Shown here piece after piece: positions 53,548-62,746 of a DNA stretch of 64,000 bases; position 1 is the stretch's first letter, and each line of letters opens with the position of its first letter. The stretch is from NCBI GenBank assembly GCA_017644185.1, contig JAEPMA010000011.1:1-64000 (forward strand), in the 5' to 3' direction. Origin of the DNA: Rhodospirillales bacterium. GTDB lineage: Bacteria; Pseudomonadota; Alphaproteobacteria; Rhodospirillales; Casp-alpha2. The position numbers and the translations under genes are program-made. The notes beneath the pieces were generated by a model. That model was not told the origin of the DNA, searched no databases, and saw only the letters and a list, made by a program, of their open reading frames with translations.

Positions 53548-55863
53548 TTACTCGACGTACGCCGGCTTCTTCTTGCCGCCGTTACCACCGCCTTTGGAAT
53601 CTTTGCCGCCCGACTTCGGATAGCTGAACGACGGCAGACCGTCCTCGATATCGACGACGACAAGACCGCCCTTCGACAATTTGCCGAACAGCATCTCCTC
53701 GGCGAGCGCTTTCTTGATGTGCTCCTGGATGACGCGAGACAGCGGCCGGGCACCGAATAATTTGTCGTAACCCTTTTCGGCCAGCCAGTCGCGCGCCGCG
53801 TCGGTCAGCTCGATCATCACGTTGCGGTCGCTGAGTTGCGCCTCCAGTTCCATGATGAACTTGTCGACGACCTTCGTGACCACTTCCTGACCCAGGGGCT
53901 GGAAGGCGATGATCGAATCCAGCCGGTTGCGGAATTCCGGCGTGAACATCTTTTCGATCGCTTCCTTGTCCTCGCCGACCCGGCTTTCCCGTTCGAACCC
54001 GATCGCCGGTTTCGCCATGTCGGCGGCGCCCGCGTTCGTGGTCATGATCAGGATCACGTTTCTGAAGTCGACGGTCTTGCCGTTGTTGTCGGTCAGCTTG
54101 CCGTGGTCCATGACCTGCAGAAGGATGTTGAACAGGTCCGGGTGCGCTTTCTCGATTTCATCGAGCAGCAACACCACGTGCGGGTTCTGATCGACCGCAT
54201 CGGTCAGCAAACCACCCTGATCGAAGCCGACGTAACCCGGCGGTGCACCGATCAGGCGCGAGACCGAATGCCGCTCCATGTATTCAGACATGTCGAAGCG
54301 GACCAGCTCGACACCCATCGTCAACGCCAACTGACGTGCGACCTCGGTCTTACCGACACCCGTCGGCCCCGAGAACAGATACGCCCCGATGGGCTTCTGC
54401 GGTTCGCGCAGGCCGGCACGTGCCAGCTTGATCGCGCTCGAAAGCTGTTCGATGGCGGGGTCCTGACCGAACACGACGGTCTTGAGGTCCCGTTCCAGCG
54501 TCTTCAGCGCTTCGCGGTCGTCGCGCGACACGCTCTTCGGCGGGATGCGGGCGATCATCGCGACGATGGCTTCGACATCCTTCGCCGACACGGTTTTCCG
54601 GCGCTTGCTTTCGGGTAACAGCATCCGCGACGCGCCGACTTCGTCGATCACGTCGATGGCCTTGTCGGGCAGCTTGCGGTCGTTGATGTAGCGCGCCGAC
54701 AGTTCGACGGCAGTCTTTAACGCGTCCATCGTGTAGCGCACCTTGTGGTGTTCCTCGAAATAAGGCTTCAGACCCTTGAGGATCTTGACCGTATCGTCGA
54801 CCGACGGCTCGTACACATCGATCTTCTGGAAGCGGCGCACGAGCGCGCGGTCTTTTTCGAAATAGCCCCGGTACTCTTTGTACGTCGTTGAGCCCATGCA
54901 GCGCAGCCCGCCATTCTGTAATGCGGGCTTGAGGATGTTGGACGCGTCCATCGAGCCGCCCGACGTCGCCCCCGCACCGATCACAGTGTGGATTTCGTCG
55001 ATGAACAGGATCGCCTTGTCGGCGTTGACCAGTTCTTCCATGACGTTTTTCAGACGCTCTTCAAAGTCGCCGCGATAGCGCGTGCCGGCCAAGAGTGCGC
55101 CCATGTCGAGGGAATAGATCGTCGCCCCCTCCAGCACTTCGGGTACATCGCCGTCGACGATCCGTTTGGCGAGGCCTTCGGCGATGGCGGTTTTGCCCAC
55201 GCCGGGATCACCGACATAGAGGGGGTTGTTCTTATTGCGGCGGCAGAGAATCTGGATCGTCCGGTCGACTTCCTTCTCACGGCCGATGAGCGGATCGATC
55301 CGGCCCTGCTCCGCTTTGGCGTTCAGGTTGACGCAGTAGGCGTCGAGCGCTTCGGAGCCTTTTCTGACGACGTTCTCGCCGTCGGCTTCCTCGTCCGCCC
55401 CTTCGACGGTGCGATCTTCCGAGAAGCCCGGCACCTTGGCGATGCCGTGCGAGATGTAATTGACCGCGTCGAGGCGTGACATCTCGTGCATCTGCAGAAA
55501 AAAGACGGCGTGCGATTCACGCTCGGAGAACAATGCGACGAGAACGTTGGCGCCGGTGACTTCCTCGCGCCCGGACGACTGAACATGGATGACGGCACGC
55601 TGGACGACGCGCTGAAAACTGGCGGTCGGTTTGGGCTCGGTCACCCGTTCGTTGCGGATTTCGTCGAGTTCGTCGTCGATGAAATTGGTGACGTCCATCG
55701 AAAGTTGTTCGAGGTCGACCCCACATGCCCTCAATACCGCGATGGCGTCCTGATCATCGGTCAGGGACAGCAACAGATGCTCCAGCGTCGCATATTCGTG
55801 GGACCGCTCTGCGGCGAGGGCCAAAGCGCGATGCAGCGTCTGTTCCAGATTGCGTGATAACAT
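53548..55863 (-). CDS. clpA: ATP-dependent Clp protease ATP-binding subunit ClpA
   Basis: A 771-residue AAA+ unfoldase that feeds ClpP. The N-terminal double Clp-N domain (1-150) is the ClpS docking site. The first AAA module has GDPGVGKTAIAEGLAKR and LFIDEIHTVIGAG. The second has GPTGVGKTEVARQLA, SEYMERHSVSRLIGAPPGYVGFDQGG and VLLLDEIEKAHPD. An IGF/IGL-like ClpP loop is present around GFERES. The Lys/Gly-rich C-terminus (GGKDSKGGGNGGKKK) is unusual but plausible. It follows clpS by 58 bp on the same strand. Confidence 0.96.
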   Translation of the reverse strand: MLSRNLEQTLHRALALAAERSHEYATLEHLLLSLTDDQDAIAVLRACGVDLEQLSMDVTNFIDDELDEIRNERVTEPKPTASFQRVVQRAVIHVQSSGREEVTGANVLVALFSERESHAVFFLQMHEMSRLDAVNYISHGIAKVPGFSEDRTVEGADEEADGENVVRKGSEALDAYCVNLNAKAEQGRIDPLIGREKEVDRTIQILCRRNKNNPLYVGDPGVGKTAIAEGLAKRIVDGDVPEVLEGATIYSLDMGALLAGTRYRGDFEERLKNVMEELVNADKAILFIDEIHTVIGAGATSGGSMDASNILKPALQNGGLRCMGSTTYKEYRGYFEKDRALVRRFQKIDVYEPSVDDTVKILKGLKPYFEEHHKVRYTMDALKTAVELSARYINDRKLPDKAIDVIDEVGASRMLLPESKRRKTVSAKDVEAIVAMIARIPPKSVSRDDREALKTLERDLKTVVFGQDPAIEQLSSAIKLARAGLREPQKPIGAYLFSGPTGVGKTEVARQLALTMGVELVRFDMSEYMERHSVSRLIGAPPGYVGFDQGGLLTDAVDQNPHVVLLLDEIEKAHPDLFNILLQVMDHGKLTDNNGKTVDFRNVILIMTTNAGAADMAKPAIGFERESRVGEDKEAIEKMFTPEFRNRLDSIIAFQPLGQEVVTKVVDKFIMELEAQLSDRNVMIELTDAARDWLAEKGYDKLFGARPLSRVIQEHIKKALAEEMLFGKLSKGGLVVVDIEDGLPSFSYPKSGGKDSKGGGNGGKKKPAYVE

Positions 55864-55921
55864 GTGGTCGCTTTCCTTTCGCCGGGTTTCACCCGGATTA
55901 TGGTTCGCAGATTATATAATC

Positions 55922-56281
55922 CTATTCTTCGTCGTCGCTACCGTCCTTCTCGATCGTGCACTGAAGTGGGTGCTGGTGCTGGCGGGCCAGGTCCATGGTT
56001 TGGGCAACCTTGGTTTCGGCCACCTCGTATGTGTAGACACCGCACACGCCGACGCCACGCTGGTGAACATGCAGCATGATTGTGGTCGCGTCTTGCGCGG
56101 ACTTGCTGAAGAAACGCTCCAGCACATGAACGACGAACTCCATTGGGGTGTAGTCGTCGTTCAGCATCAGGACTTTGTACATCGCCGGGCGCTTGGTCTT
56201 TTCGCGCGGCTTGACGACAACGCCCGTTTCTTCATCTCCGCCAACATGGGGCGGCCCGGACGGGGTGTTTTTCTCAGCCAT
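55922..56281 (-). CDS. clpS: Clp adaptor ClpS
   Basis: An adaptor that binds N-degron proteins and delivers them to ClpA. The core reads [27 protein letters not shown], with the [10 protein letters not shown] recognition pocket, then [25 protein letters not shown] placed the start at MAEKNTPSG (56281), as in relatives, giving 119 residues. An ATG 12 codons upstream at 56317 is also open, with TAGGGG abutting it. Aat, which makes N-terminal Leu/Phe degrons, is encoded at 39 kb. Confidence 0.93.
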   Translation of the reverse strand: MAEKNTPSGPPHVGGDEETGVVVKPREKTKRPAMYKVLMLNDDYTPMEFVVHVLERFFSKSAQDATTIMLHVHQRGVGVCGVYTYEVAETKVAQTMDLARQHQHPLQCTIEKDGSDDEE

Positions 56282-56385
56282 TTTCGTCAGTGACGTTTCA
56301 AAACGTTTTCGTTTCATCCCCTATAATATAGGTGAATTTTGCGCCGGCCAAAATGGGGAAACGAAAAGAATTATAGGCTGTTAAC

Positions 56386-56413
56386 CAAAAGGCCTGCAGC
56401 GAGGCTGCAGGCC
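56386..56413 (-). terminator. Rho-independent terminator downstream of the phasin gene
   Basis: On the minus strand, GGCCTGCAGC pairs perfectly with GCTGCAGGCC around a three-base loop and is followed by TTTT. This 10-bp GC-rich stem is the most stable hairpin in the window and should end the phasin transcript about 115 bp past its stop. Confidence 0.8.
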
Positions 56414-56453
56414 ATTGGCGTCCCGGGTTTTCAGGTCCCCGGGAAGTCTGAGC

Positions 56454-56487
56454 GGGCGCCCGGTGTTGGGAGGACCACCGGACGCCC
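56454..56487. repeat. Second hairpin in the phasin 3' region
   Basis: GGGCGCCCGGTG (56454) pairs with CACCGGACGCCC (ending 56487) with one mismatch around a ten-base loop, between the phasin stop and its terminator. It could protect the abundant phasin mRNA from 3' decay. Confidence 0.5.
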
Positions 56488-56526
56488 TTCTCTACTGCCA
56501 GATCCCAAAAAAGGGGGGATGGGAAA

Positions 56527-57081
56527 TTAGGCAGCGAGCGGCTTGGACAGAGTCTCAACCGCAATCTTCACCTGGTCGGCGATCGGCTTGGAAGCCTTCT
56601 CGGCCAGCTTGACCGTCTGGTCGGAAAGCTTGCGGCTTTCGGAAACGGTCTTTTCATAGGTCGACTTGGCGGCACCGGACTGAAGCTCGTAAACTTCGGT
56701 AACCGAGGTGCAAGTCATGATCTTCTGCGCCAGCGCGACCGATTCTTCGACGTTCGACTGGGCGAGCTTGTAGATCGCGGTGTTGATGTCTTTCATGCCG
56801 GACGAAAGGATTTCGTTCGACTTCACGATCGCTTCGATGTTGCTCTTCGAGAACGCGATCATGTCTTCATAGCCCTTGTAGGCGTCGGCGCCGGCTTTCG
56901 CGGCGGCGGCAAACTGTTCTTCGGTCATGGCAACGGCCTTTTCGACGCCCTTCTTGGCGACTTCGGTATTGGTTTTAACAATCGTATCGACCGTGTCCTG
57001 GCCGGCCTTGACGGCAACTTCAACCGGCTCGGCGGTCGGCGCGGTCTTGGTGGTCGTGGTCTTCTTGGCAGTGGTAGCCAT
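56527..57081 (-). CDS. Phasin family protein
   Basis: A granule-coating protein of about 184 residues (phasin_2 type). The start MATTAKKTT at 57081 has GGAGA upstream; a longer frame lacks support. An Ala/Thr/Lys-rich N-terminus is followed by amphipathic helices: FAAAAKAGADAYKGYEDMIAFSKSNIEAIVKSNEILSSGMKDI, then AQSNVEESVALAQKIMTCTSVTEVYELQ and KPIADQVKIAVETLSKPL. It should cover PHA granules made by the PhaC encoded at 25.7 kb. The upstream region has two TGCA-N-TGCA dyads. Confidence 0.9.
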   Translation of the reverse strand: MATTAKKTTTTKTAPTAEPVEVAVKAGQDTVDTIVKTNTEVAKKGVEKAVAMTEEQFAAAAKAGADAYKGYEDMIAFSKSNIEAIVKSNEILSSGMKDINTAIYKLAQSNVEESVALAQKIMTCTSVTEVYELQSGAAKSTYEKTVSESRKLSDQTVKLAEKASKPIADQVKIAVETLSKPLAA

Positions 57082-57162
57082 CGGTCTATCTCCATTTCTT
57101 CTCGGTGATAACGGATTCGGCGGTTTCACGCCGCCCGTTCGAGAAACTCTCGAATTCATGTT

Positions 57163-57177
57163 TGCTGCAATGCAGCA
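57163..57177. promoter_or_regulatory. PhaR-like operator upstream of the phasin gene (site 1)
   Basis: TGCTGCAATGCAGCA is a 15-bp dyad with seven-base arms around one A. It contains CTGC-N3-GCAG, the pattern reported for PhaR binding in Rhodobacter and Paracoccus. It is 82 bp upstream of the phasin start. Confidence 0.65.
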
Positions 57178-57224
57178 TCACGTACGGAATATAGTCTCAT
57201 TTAAGGACGAGTCAATGGTTTTTT

Positions 57225-57235
57225 GTGCACTGCAC
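57225..57235. promoter_or_regulatory. PhaR-like operator upstream of the phasin gene (site 2)
   Basis: GTGCACTGCAC is an 11-bp dyad with five-base arms and the same TGCA-N-TGCA core as site 1 and the phaC-upstream site. It lies 62 bp upstream of site 1 (centre to centre about 60 bp, near six helical turns). Confidence 0.5.
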
Positions 57236-57508
57236 CATTCGATTGAAGTCCCACTCTTTTATTGTTTTTCAATATGTTACATGGAATCGGTCAGGCTCGC
57301 GCAATTTGTGCGTTTGCGAATAATTTGAATCACACGGCGGAAATCGGGGATTTCTCCGTGACAACACCGGACCCGTTAACACAATCTTAGAGTCCGACGT
57401 CGTACCAAAGGCTTGATTTGACGAAAAAATTTCGTCGACGGTAAATGCGTTTTGATTTTATGATCATTTGACGCAGCGGATAACGTTTGGGGATAAGGGG
57501 ATCAGAGG

Positions 57509-58720
57509 ATGCTACCGCTCGCGGCCTGGGAACCGACGGCGAAACGCGCTTTTTCGATCACAAAACTGGGCAAAATCGCCATACTTGCGGCGTTTCTGCT
57601 GATTTGCGCGATTGCGCAGCCGGCACACGCCAAATATGCGAGTTACGTCGTTGACGCCGATACCGGCGAGGCTTTGGCCGGCCTCAACGAGGAAACCCGC
57701 AATTACCCCGCGTCTCTCACCAAGATGATGACGCTTTATCTGATGTTCGACCGCCTCAAGTCGAAGAAGTGGACACTTGCCAGCAAGCTCGATGTATCGC
57801 GCCGCGCCGCGCGTCAACCAGCCTCCCGTCTCGGGCTACGGGCCGGCACGACGATTACCGTCGAACAGGCGATCCTCGCCCTGGTGACCAAGTCCGCGAA
57901 CGATGTCGCGACCGTCGTCGCCGAGAATATCTCCGGCCGGGAACGGAATTTCGCTTTGAAAATGACCGCTAAGGCACGCTCCCTCGGGATGTCGAAGACC
58001 ACGTTCCGCAATGCGTCGGGGCTTCCGCACCGCGCCCAGCTCTCGACCGCCAAGGACATGTCGATCCTGGCCCGTTCCCTGCTCCGTGATTTTCCGGAGT
58101 TCTACCACTACTTCTCGACGGCGTCGTTCACCTTCAACGGGGTCACCCACTCCAATCACAATAAGCTTTTGAAGACCTATCCGGGCACCGACGGCTTCAA
58201 AACCGGTTATATCCGCGCTTCGGGCTTCAATCTTGTCGCGTCCGCGACCCGTGATGGACGCCGTATTATCGGTGTTGTGTTCGGCGGCCGTTCGTCGAGC
58301 CACCGCAACCGTCACATGGCGAAGCTGCTGGACAAGGGCTTCGATGCGTTGCGCCAGCGCCATGGGACTCCGCTCATCGCCCAGGCCGCTGTGCCCGAAA
58401 CCAAGACCGCGTCCCTCGCCCCTGCTACTCAGCCTCGAGGCACAACATCGACGTCCGTATGGGCTGTGCAGGTCGGTGCATTCTCGCATGTCTCACAGGC
58501 TCAGGCTGCCGCTGAAAAAGCGGTCGGAAGAGCACGCAACTATCTTTCTGACGGGCAAATCAGAATCGTTCCGCTGAAAAAGCGAAATGGTGCAGTCCTG
58601 CACCGCGCACGTATCGTCGGCATCTCGAAGCGCGATGCCTATCGCACCTGCCGGATTCTCCGTGATTGCATGGAATTGAAAACGGACGTGAACGCCGAAG
58701 TCGCACAGCGCGCCGACTGA
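57509..58720 (+). CDS. D-alanyl-D-alanine carboxypeptidase with SPOR domain
   Basis: A 403-residue DacF-type penicillin-binding protein that trims the terminal D-Ala of peptidoglycan stem peptides. A membrane/signal segment (about 20-42) is followed by the catalytic motifs SLTK (Ser69, Lys72), KSAN near 130 and DGFKTGYIRASG near 230. A Pro/Ala-rich linker then leads to a C-terminal SPOR domain (about 310-395, VWAVQVGAFSHVSQAQAAAEKAV), which binds denuded septal glycans. It is therefore probably active at the division site. It ends 4 bp before the convergent gene. Confidence 0.92.
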   Translation: MLPLAAWEPTAKRAFSITKLGKIAILAAFLLICAIAQPAHAKYASYVVDADTGEALAGLNEETRNYPASLTKMMTLYLMFDRLKSKKWTLASKLDVSRRAARQPASRLGLRAGTTITVEQAILALVTKSANDVATVVAENISGRERNFALKMTAKARSLGMSKTTFRNASGLPHRAQLSTAKDMSILARSLLRDFPEFYHYFSTASFTFNGVTHSNHNKLLKTYPGTDGFKTGYIRASGFNLVASATRDGRRIIGVVFGGRSSSHRNRHMAKLLDKGFDALRQRHGTPLIAQAAVPETKTASLAPATQPRGTTSTSVWAVQVGAFSHVSQAQAAAEKAVGRARNYLSDGQIRIVPLKKRNGAVLHRARIVGISKRDAYRTCRILRDCMELKTDVNAEVAQRAD

Positions 58721-58724
58721 ACGC

Positions 58725-59141
58725 TCAGACCAAAACGTTTCGCCTCAGTCCCCCAAGGAAGCGCCGCTTTTCCTGACGCCGCCAGACGTCCAGCTGCCAC
58801 TCTTTCTCGCTCAGGCGAAGAGTCGGCAACGGCATGAAGACGTTGGTCATTTCCCTCGATCCGTCCGCCAGGGTGACTTCCATTTCTTCGAGGGTGTAAT
58901 CCTTGCCCTCGTAGCGGCTTAGACGCGATGCCTCGAGGGGGGAGATCCTGTAAACCTGAAGCCCCTTTACCTCCCCCGCCGGATCGGCAATCAGCCCCGG
59001 ATAGGTGGCGCCGGCGACATAAACCCTCTTGAAACCAGAGAGCGCACACGGCTTGGGAGAGCAACCCGATAGCGGCCGCCCGAGGATTTCCCGGGCGATC
59101 TCCGGATCGCACAGAGTTCCGTAAAAGAAATAATTCGCCAT
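58725..59141 (-). CDS. Gamma-glutamylcyclotransferase-like protein
   Basis: A 138-residue AIG2/GGCT-fold protein. The N-terminal YFFYGTLCDPEI holds the YGTL substrate loop, YVAGATYPGLIAD follows, and RLSRYEGKDYTLEEMEVTL holds the catalytic Glu equivalent. The C-terminal tail is basic. Family enzymes convert gamma-glutamyl amines or peptides to 5-oxoproline, but bacterial members are mostly uncharacterised. The promoter and ribosome site are weak. Confidence 0.83.
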   Translation of the reverse strand: MANYFFYGTLCDPEIAREILGRPLSGCSPKPCALSGFKRVYVAGATYPGLIADPAGEVKGLQVYRISPLEASRLSRYEGKDYTLEEMEVTLADGSREMTNVFMPLPTLRLSEKEWQLDVWRRQEKRRFLGGLRRNVLV

Positions 59142-59201
59142 ACCGATTCTCTACGAGAACCGGGGCCCCGCTTCAAGTGGCGGTTCGGTGAAAGCTGTGG
59201 A

Positions 59202-60596
59202 TCAAATCGCGGAAGCGTCGACGTTGGACTGTTTCAGTTGCGCGCGAACATCGCTCTTGAGCCTTTCCAACCCCTCCTCCGTCGCGGACTCGCATCTCAC
59301 GACCAGCATCGGCTGGGTGTTCGACGCCCTGAGCAGCCACCAACCCTCATCCGTTTCAACCCGGACCCCGTCCATATCGAAGATATCGACACCCTCTAAC
59401 GTGCGCGCACGGGCAACGATTTCGTCGACGACCGTGAACTTCCGGTCATCCGGACAGTCGAAGCGGATTTCGGGGGTGTTGTACATTTTCGGCAGCGCCG
59501 CCAGCATCTCGGAAAAGCTCTGGTCACTGTTTGCGATCACGCTGAGAAGCCGGACCGCCGTATAGATGGCGTCGTCATAACCGTAATAGCGGTGCTTGAA
59601 GAAGATGTGAGCGCTCATTTCACCCGCCAGCGGCGACTTCAGCTCCACCATCTTGGATTTGATGTGCGAATGCCCGGCTTTCCACATGACGGGTTTGCCG
59701 CCGAGTTTTTCGATCTCATCGAAGAACACCCGGCTTGCCTTGACGTCGCAAAGGATCGGCGCGCCCGGATGATCCGCCAGAACGTCGCGCGCCAGCATCA
59801 CGAGCAACTGATCGCCCCACATCACATTGCCTTCGCTATCGACCACGCCGATTCGGTCACCGTCGCCATCGAACCCGATCCCCAGATCGCAATCGTTCGC
59901 ATGAACAAGCTCTTTCAGCTGCACCAGGTTCTTTTCCACCGTCGGATCGGGATGGTGCGCCGGAAAAGTGCCGTCGATCTCTGAATTGATGACGAAGTGT
60001 TCGCCCGGCAGGAGCTTGACCAGTGCGTCCGTGACCTCGCCCGCGGCGCCGTTGCCCGGGTCCCACGCAACCTTGAGCGTTTTCCCGCCGCCATAATCCT
60101 GCATCATGCGCGCGACATATTCGTCGAATACGCTTCGCTGTTCCGATTTCCCCTGCCCGTCGCGATAATTTCCCGCCTCGACCCGGCGGCCCAGATTCTG
60201 GATGTCTTCGTCGAAGAACGCCTTGCCCTCGAGCGTCATCTTGAGGCCGTTGAAGTCAGGCGGGTTGTGGGAACCGGTGATCATAAGCCCGGCGTCGGCT
60301 TCGAAACTGACGGTGGCGTAATACAGCATCGGCGACGGGCCGCGGCCGGATCGAATAACATCGATCCCGCTTTCGGTGAGACCATCCACAAGCGCCGCTT
60401 CGAGCAATGGTGACGACAACCGGCCGTCATACCCCACACAGGCCTTCTTCAGGCCGCGATCCGCCATTTCAGAGCCGAACGCCCGGCCGATGGTGTAGAG
60501 GTCGTCCTCGCCGAAATTCTCCCCAACCACGCCCCGGATATCGTAAGCGCGCAGGATCGAGGCATTCAGGGCCGTCTTTAGGGTGCGAACCGTCAC
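59202..60596 (-). CDS. Phosphomannomutase/phosphoglucomutase
   Basis: A four-domain hexose phosphomutase of about 464 residues (AlgC type), interconverting 6- and 1-phosphates of mannose or glucose. RAYDIRGVVGENF opens domain 1. The phosphoserine loop is LMITGSHNPPDFNGLK, the metal loop GFDGDGDRIGVVD, the sugar specificity loop in domain 3 is EMSAHIFFKHRYYGYDDAIY, and the phosphate loop is RASNTQPMLVVRCES. The start is GTG at 60596, overlapping the ugd stop (GTGA), so the two are translationally coupled in sugar-nucleotide supply. Confidence 0.94.
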   Translation of the reverse strand: MTVRTLKTALNASILRAYDIRGVVGENFGEDDLYTIGRAFGSEMADRGLKKACVGYDGRLSSPLLEAALVDGLTESGIDVIRSGRGPSPMLYYATVSFEADAGLMITGSHNPPDFNGLKMTLEGKAFFDEDIQNLGRRVEAGNYRDGQGKSEQRSVFDEYVARMMQDYGGGKTLKVAWDPGNGAAGEVTDALVKLLPGEHFVINSEIDGTFPAHHPDPTVEKNLVQLKELVHANDCDLGIGFDGDGDRIGVVDSEGNVMWGDQLLVMLARDVLADHPGAPILCDVKASRVFFDEIEKLGGKPVMWKAGHSHIKSKMVELKSPLAGEMSAHIFFKHRYYGYDDAIYTAVRLLSVIANSDQSFSEMLAALPKMYNTPEIRFDCPDDRKFTVVDEIVARARTLEGVDIFDMDGVRVETDEGWWLLRASNTQPMLVVRCESATEEGLERLKSDVRAQLKQSNVDASAI

Positions 60597-61918
60597 GCCT
60601 GCCCCGCGCTTTTGGTCGGCCGGCCGATGCTGTGGTATTCGAACCCTTCCTCGAGCATGTCTTCGGGACGGTAAACGTTTCTGAGGTCCACCATCACCGG
60701 CGATTTCATCAGGGATTTGACGCGCTTCAGATCGAGTGCCCGGAACTCGTTCCATTCCGTGATGATGACCAGAACGTCCGCGTCTTCCATCGTGTCGTAA
60801 GCGCCATCGCACCAGACGACATCGTTCAGAAGCTTCTTCGCCTCGTCCATTCCTTCCGGGTCGAACGCCCGCACCGTGGCGCCCGCTTCCTGCAACGCAG
60901 GCACGATATCGAGGCTCGGGCTTTCGCGCATGTCGTCGGTGTTCGGTTTGAACGTCAGCCCAAGGACCGCGACCGTCTTGTTCTTGAGTTCACCGCCGGC
61001 CGCCGCGATCACGCGGTCCGCCATCTTGCGTTTGCGCTCTTCGTTCAGGGCGACCACGGTTTCGACGATCTTGAGGGGGCTGCCCGCGTCCTGCGCGGTG
61101 GAAACCAACGCACGCGTATCTTTCGGGAAGCAAGAGCCGCCATACCCCGGACCCGCGTGCAGGAATTTCTTGCCGATGCGGCCATCGAGACCAATCCCCC
61201 GGGCCACGTCATGGACGTTGGCGTCGACCTGTTCACACAGATCTGCGATCTCGTTGATGAAGGTGATCTTGGTCGCGAGAAACGTGTTCGCGGCGTACTT
61301 GATCAACTCGGAGGATTGACGAGACGTGAACACGATCGGGGTCTCGATCAGGTAGAGCGGGCGGTAGAGATTGCGCATCACTTCCTGTGCGCGCTCCGAC
61401 GTGGTGCCGATCACAACACGGTCGGGACGCATGAAGTCCTCGATGGCCGAGCCCTCGCGTAGGAATTCCGGGTTCGAGACGACGTCGAAGTCCGCATCCG
61501 GGCGTGTTTCGCGAATGATCTTTTCGACTTCCCGGCCGGTCCCGACCGGCACCGTCGATTTGGTGACGACGACGGTATAACCGTTCATGGCCTTGGCGAT
61601 CTCTTCGGCGGCGGCGTAAACATAACTCAGATCCGCGTGACCGTCGCCGCGCCGGCTGGGCGTCCCGACGGCGATAAAGACCGCATCCGCATCCTTGATC
61701 GCGCTTTCGAGGTCTCGGGTAAAGGTCAACCGCCCGGCTTTGACATTACTCTCCACCAAGCCTTCCAGACCAGGCTCGTAGATCGGCATCTTGCCGTTAT
61801 GAAGACCGGCGATCTTCGCCTCGTCCTTGTCGACGCAAACCACGTCATGTCCGAATTCGGAGAAACATGCCCCGGAGACGAGACCGACATATCCGGTCCC
61901 GATCATTGCTACGCGCAT
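60593..61918 (-). CDS. ugd: UDP-glucose 6-dehydrogenase
   Basis: A 441-residue NAD-dependent enzyme making UDP-glucuronate for polysaccharide or lipid A modification. It has the N-terminal MRVAMIGTGYVGLVSGACFSEFGH and the catalytic cysteine in GPGYGGSCFPKDT. ANTFLATKITFINEIADLCE and the C-terminal ALDLKRVKSLMKSPVMVDLRNVY are also present. ATG at 61918 has AAGGGG seven bases upstream; a TTG two codons earlier is unlikely. Coupled to the downstream phosphohexomutase, which can supply glucose 1-phosphate. Confidence 0.95.
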   Translation of the reverse strand: MRVAMIGTGYVGLVSGACFSEFGHDVVCVDKDEAKIAGLHNGKMPIYEPGLEGLVESNVKAGRLTFTRDLESAIKDADAVFIAVGTPSRRGDGHADLSYVYAAAEEIAKAMNGYTVVVTKSTVPVGTGREVEKIIRETRPDADFDVVSNPEFLREGSAIEDFMRPDRVVIGTTSERAQEVMRNLYRPLYLIETPIVFTSRQSSELIKYAANTFLATKITFINEIADLCEQVDANVHDVARGIGLDGRIGKKFLHAGPGYGGSCFPKDTRALVSTAQDAGSPLKIVETVVALNEERKRKMADRVIAAAGGELKNKTVAVLGLTFKPNTDDMRESPSLDIVPALQEAGATVRAFDPEGMDEAKKLLNDVVWCDGAYDTMEDADVLVIITEWNEFRALDLKRVKSLMKSPVMVDLRNVYRPEDMLEEGFEYHSIGRPTKSAGQA

Positions 61919-62023
61919 AAACAAACCCCTTTATGACGCCTGAAACACCCGGTTTCTGCCACAGGGACCGGGTTCCGGCAAGCTAGGCGAATATGAAAAA
62001 GCCTTGACGCCGGGTTGAAGGTC

Positions 62024-62746
62024 TTATGACTTTAAGAGCACATCCCGGGCTTCGTTGATTTTTGCCGCCAAATAGGCCGAACCGCCGCGATCCGGATGCA
62101 GACCGGCGATAAGTCTATGATGTGCCGAACGGATTTCGTCCTCGGTTGCTTTTTCTTCGAGACCGAGGATTCTGAGGGCCTCGGCGCGGGACATTTTTCC
62201 TGCGTTCTCCGAAAAAGAATCGTTCTCCGATCCACCGGCAGTTTCCCCTTCGCCCCGCCAGTCCGGATGCATCCGGTCCAGAAACGCGGCCAATAACCGG
62301 GCCGATTCGCCGTCTTCGGCGCTGTAATCGTCATATAAATCGAGCAGATCGTTCAAGGAGAGCGCGCTTAACTGCGCCCCTTCGTGGCGTCCCTTGCGCA
62401 CGACACCGTCCATATCACCGCTATCGTGATCCAGTTCCATGTCCAGGAACGCGCTCGTCACCTGGCTGGTTTGCCCCGAACCGCCGCCGCCCGACATTCT
62501 TGAGAAGTTCTTCGCCATCCGCGCCGCCTGCCGGGCCCGCATCAACCAGGGCAGCAGCGCCGGCAACGTCCAGAGCGCCCAGGTAAACCGCCCCGTCACG
62601 ATGAAGAACAGGATAACGATCCCGACGAGCCCAAGAAGCACCCATTTCAGGGTACGGGCGATGCTTTTCGGTTCCGCCGAAACGAACCACTGCATCGCCA
62701 GCAACAGCCCCGCCATCACGGCGATCCCCAGGATCAGATAACTCAT
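62024..62746 (-). CDS. Membrane-anchored J-domain protein
   Basis: A 240-residue protein with two or three N-terminal membrane segments (residues 3-20, 35-52 and around 57-68), a linker, and a C-terminal J domain (about 185-240) carrying the DnaK-activating HPD in IAGLHPDRGGSAYLAAKINEARD. This layout resembles Pam18/TIM14-like and DjlC-like type III J proteins, with the J domain in the cytosol. It probably recruits DnaK to the inner membrane. It overlaps the upstream VWA gene by 4 bp. Confidence 0.85.
   Translation of the reverse strand: MSYLILGIAVMAGLLLAMQWFVSAEPKSIARTLKWVLLGLVGIVILFFIVTGRFTWALWTLPALLPWLMRARQAARMAKNFSRMSGGGGSGQTSQVTSAFLDMELDHDSGDMDGVVRKGRHEGAQLSALSLNDLLDLYDDYSAEDGESARLLAAFLDRMHPDWRGEGETAGGSENDSFSENAGKMSRAEALRILGLEEKATEDEIRSAHHRLIAGLHPDRGGSAYLAAKINEARDVLLKS

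Larger units (their letters stand above)
57082..57508. other. 427-bp divergent intergenic region between the phasin gene and dacF
   Basis: No gene is supported. The left half is the phasin promoter region with two TGCA-N-TGCA dyads (57163-57177 and 57225-57235) flanking AT-rich DNA. The right half has an imperfect hairpin, CACGGCGGAAATC/GATTTCTCCGTG at 57333-57360, and AT-rich DNA that probably holds the dacF promoter. Confidence 0.6.
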
